This document shows positions 17,388 through 22,035 of a stretch of 22,035 nt of DNA, piece by piece. The number at the start of each line of letters is the position of its first letter. Positions within the stretch are counted from its first letter, which is position 1. The stretch spans positions 1 to 22,035 of the forward strand of contig JAFGJF010000596.1 in the NCBI GenBank assembly GCA_016929205.1, read 5' to 3'. Source of the DNA: Anaerolineae bacterium (GTDB taxonomy: Bacteria > Chloroflexota > Anaerolineae > JAFGEY01). The notes beneath the pieces were generated by a model. That model was not told where the DNA came from and searched no databases. It was given only the letters and a program-made list of their open reading frames with translations. The position numbers and the translations under genes were made by a program.

Positions 17388-18154
17388 ATAAGTGGTGCAA
17401 GGCGTTGCCGGTTGTCGCCGTTGTCGCGGCGCTGCTGGTCCTGTTGATGGTTCTGGTTATGGGGCCGTGGTTGGGACAGCGTATCTTGTTGACCGTGGAC
17501 GCCGGTGAAACGCGCCGGGTGATCGAATCGACGACGTTGACCGACCTGCTCGAGATGCACCCCGATTCGGTTGACGACGAGGTTTTTCGTATGGCTGTGA
17601 CGCAGGCACTCGACATGCCGTACGTTGTCTACATCTGGCTCTTTGCGTCGGATGGGCGGGTCGTGGAGGGCAACCGGTCCCTCGTGCCAGGCACGGCTGG
17701 CGGACCGGCGACGGCCGAAACGTCGGCGACAGACGAGATGCGCCGCGTGATCGGTATTTTGGCCCCGGAGGCACTGAACGCAGAACAGCGCACGGCATTA
17801 CTGGCAGCCTCGGCGATGCAAAAAGAGGGGGAGCACAACGACGTTTTTCGCCACCTGCTGCATGACCTGCGTGGGCCGGCCGGCGAACTGGTAGGCTGGA
17901 TCGGGATCACTTATGACGTCAGCTCGGCGGTCAGCGCGCCGGGAGCCGGGTTCATCACCTTTGTAATCGGTCTTGTGGTCACCGCGGCGGTGTACTGGCT
18001 TTCGCTGCCTGCGTGGGTCTGGATCGACGCGCGCCTGCGCGGCGAACGGGCGTGGGTGTGGGCGATGTTTGTGCTGTTAGGCAACCTGGTGGCTTTGATC
18101 GCCTACTTGTTGGCTCGCCCGCCTTACTTTGGCCATGAGTCTGCCAATGGTTGA
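17384..18154 (+). CDS. Three-TM membrane protein with extracytoplasmic sensor-like domain
   Basis: The protein has 256 residues. ATG 17384 follows AAGGAG at 17373-17378 and overlaps the preceding stop by 4 bases. TM1 is at about 8-27; residues 28-187 should be outside the membrane; TM2 is at about 188-206 and TM3 at 224-245, with a short cytoplasmic loop (WVWIDARLRGERAW) of the kind found in PLDc_N-like small membrane proteins. In the outer domain, VVYIWLFASDGRVVEGN and later GELVGWIGITYDVS resemble the strands of a PAS/Cache-type sensor fold, but the match is too weak to name. Its place between the probable anti-sigma and the hydrolase-permease suggests a sensing or regulatory partner for the sigma system or the transporter. 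The function is unknown. Confidence 0.65.
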   Translation: MNKWCKALPVVAVVAALLVLLMVLVMGPWLGQRILLTVDAGETRRVIESTTLTDLLEMHPDSVDDEVFRMAVTQALDMPYVVYIWLFASDGRVVEGNRSLVPGTAGGPATAETSATDEMRRVIGILAPEALNAEQRTALLAASAMQKEGEHNDVFRHLLHDLRGPAGELVGWIGITYDVSSAVSAPGAGFITFVIGLVVTAAVYWLSLPAWVWIDARLRGERAWVWAMFVLLGNLVALIAYLLARPPYFGHESANG

Positions 18155-21100
18155 TCTGCCAAGCAAACCGAGTTGTATCGAATCTGCTCAGTCTGGATTG
18201 CCAGATCCAGACTCTGGGCTGGGACCTGTTAATCGCTTTGGAGCGATTTTGGGACTGCTGGTCATCTTTTGGCTTGCCTCAGGAATGGTTACCAGTCCGG
18301 TGTTGGCACAAGGCGGTTCTGTTGCCATTGACCGTCCCGGTTTTGAACCCACAAAGTGTCCGGCCGAGATCCTCCCTGGATACGCGATCGAATGCGGTGC
18401 CGTCACCGTACCCGAGGATCATGCCCGCCCTAACGGCGAATCGATCCGGTTGGCTGTGGCTATTGTGCACAGCGTCAGTACCAACCCCGCTCCCGACCCG
18501 GTGCTGTTTATCGCTGGCGGTCCGGGAGGCCGAACGTTGGACAGCTTGTCGTTCTGGCTGGATTATATGAACCCACTGCTGGCAAAGCGCGACCTGATCT
18601 TTTTCGATCAACGCGGCACGGGCTATTCTGAGCCAGCGTTGGTGTGTCCCGAGATCGATCCACGCGTGACCGATCCCTTGCAAGCGTATAGCCACGTCGA
18701 ACCGATCATTGCCTGTCGTGAACGGCTCGAATCGATGGGGATCGATCTCGACGCCTATAACAGTGTCCAGAACGCGGCCGATATTGCCGCGCTGCGTCGG
18801 GCATTGGGCTACGAGCGATGGAATCTGTATGGCGTTTCGTACGGATCTCGCGTGGCGCTGACCGTGCTACGTAATCATCCGCAAGGGGTGCGCGCTGCTA
18901 TCCTCGACGCGATCACGCCCGTTGAAGCCGATCTGCTGCTGGACGATCCGGCCTATGCCCGGGACGCGCTACAGACCTTGTTTGCGGCTTGCCGGGATGA
19001 TCTTGTCTGTCGGATGGCCTATCCCGACCTGGAGCGGGTTTATGCCGAGACTGTGTATACGCTTTCTGCCGATCCCATCTCTCTCGAAATTGTCCACCCC
19101 AAGACGGGTGAATCGAGGATAGAGTTAGTCAATGGCCGTACATTCAACGGGTTTGTGGTCGGATCACTGGCTATGCCCGAGACGTCGGGGGTACCTGGCT
19201 TGATCTATGAGGTTGGGAGTGGCAACCTCGAGTCGATCGTTGCCAACCTGGAATCGGCGTGGGAATCGGCCACAGAGGAAGAGCGAAAAGCCCAAGCGCG
19301 TGGTTCTGCAGCGCGGGCGGCTGTCGGCTTGCAATTGGCGGTATTGTGCAACGAAGAGGCACCGTTTGTTGCACCGGCGGAAATGGATGCCATGCTGACC
19401 GCCTACCCGGCCGATATCCACTTTTTCTCCACCTTTGATTCAGCGCTGTATGGTGCTTGCCGAGCTTGGGGGGGTGGCGCGGCAGATCCAAGGGAGAATG
19501 AGCCTGTAGGCAGTGACATTCCGGCATTGGTCATGGCTGGTGAATATGATGCCGCACGATCCGTTGCTGCCGCTCGACTGGCGGCAGAAAAGCTATCGAA
19601 CGGTATGGTGGTTGTGTTCCCTGGTGCCGGACATTCGACTGTGCTTGCCGGCGCGTGCCCGCTGGCGGTGATGGGCAGTTTTTTGGGCGATCCCACCTCT
19701 ACGCCTGATACCGATTGCATCGTGCGGATGGAGCGGCCGCAGTTCTACCCCACTGTCAGCCGGACGCGGTCCGTTGCGCGCGTCGCGGCCGTGTTGTCTG
19801 GGTTGGGTGGGCTGTCGATTTTGATCGCTGCCGGGATCGGGTTGGGCAGGTTGTCTATCCGGCGGCAGGTTGCGTGGCGTGTGGTTTGGCGCCGGGTGGG
19901 ATGGTGGCCTCCAGCTCTTAATGCAGCGCTTTCGGTGGGACTGTATCTGGTGGCTCCGGCGATCGATCTGACCCTCTTTTACGAGCACAGCCTGTCTCAA
20001 TCGATTGCAATCGTCGGTCCGCTGTTGGTTGCGATCCAGGCCGCGTTCCTGGCAGCGCCGGATGATGAACCGGGACTAGAGATGCTACTGGCCTGCCCAC
20101 GGCCGTTTCATTGGTTGGCTGTTGAGCGGGTGACAATTGCCTTGGTCGGGCACGTATTGGTAGTGCTTGGGGTCATGATCGCTGGCGTGTGCTTGTTGGG
20201 TGAAGGGGGCCTGATGGCGATGGCTGGTTGGTTTGCCTCGGTGCTGTTCCTGAGTGGGACGGCGGCGTGGGTCAGCATACGCTCGCACAAAGCGATGATG
20301 GGGGTTTTGATCGCGTTGTTGGCCTGGCTAGTCTTGGGGGTAACGAGCAGTTATGTGGGTGACCTCTTGATCCCAGCCGTTCCTCTGGCTTTCCCCAGTC
20401 CCTGGCCACGTCCGTTCGATCTGATCCAGCCTCTATTGTGGATGGCTCATCCTTTTCTGCGGCCCGACAGTCTCACCATGGCCGATTTTTGGCTGAACCG
20501 CGTCATTGTCAGCGCTGTAGGGTTGGGGTTAATGGGTCTGGCGATGGCGTTGTTGGCCGACCCCGAGCGTTTGCTGGTTGGTGTGCGTGATGGAAAGCGG
20601 GCAACAGGGTACCTCGGAAAGGTGATTGCCCGAAAAGGCCGTGAGAAGGCTGGTGAGCGAGTTGCTGGCGATCCTGTTGCCGTGCACTGGCCGCGCAGCC
20701 TCAAGCTCAAGGTTCGGCAATTGGGGGCTATAATCCATTATGAGTGGCTGATGGGCTGGCGGCGCGGAACGTTGCGTGCCATCCTGGTGGCGATCGTTCT
20801 GTTCCCTCAGCTGTTCTACGCAATCGACTATGTGTTTGGCTCGACAGGAACGTCGTTGGCGATGGATCTTGCGCTGTGGCCTCAGGCGGTGCTGTTCAGG
20901 AATACGGGGCAGGCGATTATGGCCAACGTGATCACGATCGTGATGATCGTTCTGGTTCTGCCGCTTATGTTCGCCGAACTCATTCCCCTCGACCGACAGT
21001 ATCGCGTACGGGAGCTTGTCGATGCGGTGCCAGTCACGCGCGGCGTCTACCTGGCCGGCAAAGTGCTGAGTGTCTGGTCGAGTATCGCGGTCGCAATGGT

Positions 21101-21530
21101 GCTATCGGCGCTCTTGAACGGCACATTGGCCTGGATCCAAAATGGCCCGTATCGGAGCGGCGTGCTTGTCGCGTTCTGGGCAACGGGGTTGATCCCTCTG
21201 GCCTTATTTGCGTCAGCGATGGGCGTATTGCTGTCTGCCCGGCAACCAAATCGGTATCGCGCTGTTCTGATTGGACTTGCTGTCGCTGTCGCTAGCCTGG
21301 CAGCGTGTTTTGTCCTGCCCGTGAACGGCTTTGTGTTTGCGGCTTTGATCCGCGATGGCTTGACGCTGGAACAGTTGGCCGATCCACTGATCCGGGCCGC
21401 GTCGCCCCACTTTCCTGCTGTGTTTTCGCTAGAGACCCTGTTGCGCATCGGCGGTGCGGCGGCGATCGTGGTTCTGGTATGGATCGGCACCTTGCAAGCG
21501 ATGCGGCGAGTAGAGTACGAGGAGGAGTGA
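18135..21530 (+). CDS. Fusion of secreted TAP-type alpha/beta hydrolase with two ABC-2 permease modules
   Basis: The protein has 1131 residues from ATG 18135 (ATG 18147 is equally possible; neither has a clear Shine-Dalgarno, and both overlap the preceding gene, suggesting coupling). A hydrophobic segment at about 36-58 ending LAQGG is a signal peptide or anchor. Residues about 75-535 are a tripeptidyl-aminopeptidase-like hydrolase: oxyanion loop GGPGG (128-132), nucleophile Ser235 in GVSYGSR, Asp472 (GEYDAAR), His500 (GAGHS) and a TAP C-terminal domain. After a membrane helix (548-572) come two permease modules (about 590-810 and 870-1131) with about six membrane spans each. Both carry the ABC-2 coupling-hairpin pattern ExxxAxP (Glu649-Pro655, Glu960-Pro966). 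The ATPase gene follows 2 bases after the stop. I infer an ABC exporter with an extracytoplasmic peptidase or esterase tethered to it. The substrate is unknown. Confidence 0.85.
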   Translation: MSLPMVDLPSKPSCIESAQSGLPDPDSGLGPVNRFGAILGLLVIFWLASGMVTSPVLAQGGSVAIDRPGFEPTKCPAEILPGYAIECGAVTVPEDHARPNGESIRLAVAIVHSVSTNPAPDPVLFIAGGPGGRTLDSLSFWLDYMNPLLAKRDLIFFDQRGTGYSEPALVCPEIDPRVTDPLQAYSHVEPIIACRERLESMGIDLDAYNSVQNAADIAALRRALGYERWNLYGVSYGSRVALTVLRNHPQGVRAAILDAITPVEADLLLDDPAYARDALQTLFAACRDDLVCRMAYPDLERVYAETVYTLSADPISLEIVHPKTGESRIELVNGRTFNGFVVGSLAMPETSGVPGLIYEVGSGNLESIVANLESAWESATEEERKAQARGSAARAAVGLQLAVLCNEEAPFVAPAEMDAMLTAYPADIHFFSTFDSALYGACRAWGGGAADPRENEPVGSDIPALVMAGEYDAARSVAAARLAAEKLSNGMVVVFPGAGHSTVLAGACPLAVMGSFLGDPTSTPDTDCIVRMERPQFYPTVSRTRSVARVAAVLSGLGGLSILIAAGIGLGRLSIRRQVAWRVVWRRVGWWPPALNAALSVGLYLVAPAIDLTLFYEHSLSQSIAIVGPLLVAIQAAFLAAPDDEPGLEMLLACPRPFHWLAVERVTIALVGHVLVVLGVMIAGVCLLGEGGLMAMAGWFASVLFLSGTAAWVSIRSHKAMMGVLIALLAWLVLGVTSSYVGDLLIPAVPLAFPSPWPRPFDLIQPLLWMAHPFLRPDSLTMADFWLNRVIVSAVGLGLMGLAMALLADPERLLVGVRDGKRATGYLGKVIARKGREKAGERVAGDPVAVHWPRSLKLKVRQLGAIIHYEWLMGWRRGTLRAILVAIVLFPQLFYAIDYVFGSTGTSLAMDLALWPQAVLFRNTGQAIMANVITIVMIVLVLPLMFAELIPLDRQYRVRELVDAVPVTRGVYLAGKVLSVWSSIAVAMVLSALLNGTLAWIQNGPYRSGVLVAFWATGLIPLALFASAMGVLLSARQPNRYRAVLIGLAVAVASLAACFVLPVNGFVFAALIRDGLTLEQLADPLIRAASPHFPAVFSLETLLRIGGAAAIVVLVWIGTLQAMRRVEYEEE

Positions 21531-21532
21531 CT

Positions 21533-22035
21533 ATGATCACCATGCGACATCTGTGTAAAACCTATCGTGGCAATGTGCAGGCGCTGCGCGACCTGGACCT
21601 GGACATACCGGGCACGGGCATGTTTGGGCTACTGGGCGTCAATGGCGCGGGCAAGACGACGCTGATGCGCATCATGGCCGGGCTGCTGCATCCGACGAGC
21701 GGCGTTGTGCACGTTTTTGGCAATGACATGGTCACTGCGTCGGGCCGGCAAGCAGTCAAATCGCTGCTGGGCTACCTGCCGCAGGAAATGGGCTTTTATC
21801 CGGACCTTACCGCGCGCGAGTTTCTTGACTATATCGCCATCCTCAAAGGGATCACCAATGGTGCGCGGCGCAGGCGGCAAATTGTCAAGCTGTTGGAACA
21901 GATCGGCCTGGATGATGTGGCCGGTCGCAGGCTGAAAAGCTACTCGGGCGGTATGAAGCAGCGTGTCGGGATAGCGCAAGCACTGTTGGGCGATCCACAG
22001 TTGCTGATCGTCGACGAGCCGACGGCAGGGCTCGA
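21533..22035 (+). CDS. ABC transporter ATP-binding protein, N-terminal part
   Basis: ATG 21533 lies 2 bases after the preceding stop, with GGAGG at 21521-21525, 7 bases upstream. The frame stays open to the right edge (167 codons). Visible motifs: Walker A GVNGAGKT (35-42), Q-loop Gln84 (LPQEMGFY), signature SGGMKQR (138-144) and Walker B LLIVDEP with Glu162. The Q-loop context and GLLHPTSG are typical of ATPases that serve ABC-2 exporters, so it should power the permease encoded just upstream, probably as a homodimer under its two modules. The D- and H-loops lie outside the window. Confidence 0.95.
   Translation, partial: MITMRHLCKTYRGNVQALRDLDLDIPGTGMFGLLGVNGAGKTTLMRIMAGLLHPTSGVVHVFGNDMVTASGRQAVKSLLGYLPQEMGFYPDLTAREFLDYIAILKGITNGARRRRQIVKLLEQIGLDDVAGRRLKSYSGGMKQRVGIAQALLGDPQLLIVDEPTAGL

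Overview
The window looks like a piece of a Chloroflexota chromosome (Anaerolineae/Caldilineae/Ardenticatenia-like). This is inferred from gene style only. The signs are a giant cyclase-STAND-TPR protein, long soluble hybrid histidine kinases, a WYL-regulator remnant, ECF-sigma/ABC operons, moderately GC-rich DNA and a LexA box of the Gram-positive type, which is the type known from green non-sulfur bacteria. No tRNA, rRNA, CRISPR array or intact insertion sequence was seen.

Left part (1-4379, minus strand): the N-terminal half of an S9-family peptidase runs off the left edge. Upstream of it is a 1153-residue protein with a zinc ribbon, a class III nucleotide cyclase, a STAND ATPase and TPR repeats. 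Centre-left (4380-6838): a divergent regulatory region carries a textbook sigma-70 promoter whose spacer is a perfect LexA-type palindrome, with a second, imperfect box at the predicted transcript start. It drives a radical SAM protein with a C-terminal helix-hairpin-helix, of the family annotated as putative DNA modification/repair. Behind it is a gene graveyard: the 3' end of a WYL regulator, stopped by a TGA, abuts the 3' end of what may be a GyrI-like effector-binding protein on the other strand.

Centre (6839-15905, plus strand): a three-gene operon of hybrid histidine kinase, glycogen phosphorylase and second hybrid histidine kinase, with gaps of 21 and 25 bases. The first kinase is the most remarkable object here. 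Its GAF domain is split, and in its beta-hairpin sits a complete sugar-binding-protein domain of the ribose-binding type in circularly permuted order. A 5-bp direct repeat flanks the insert and the frame is kept at both joints. The kinase has no signal peptide or membrane segment, so a periplasmic-type sugar sensor appears to work in the cytoplasm next to a glucan-degrading enzyme.

Right part (15906-22035): the remnant of a class V aminotransferase on the minus strand (one frameshift, two TGA codons at expected Trp positions) precedes a tightly overlapped operon. Its genes are an ECF sigma factor, a small two-TM protein (probable anti-sigma), a three-TM sensor-like protein, a 1131-residue fusion of a secreted TAP-type alpha/beta hydrolase to two ABC-2 permease modules, and an ABC ATPase cut by the right edge. 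The layout suggests an envelope-responsive exporter with a hydrolase built into its permease.
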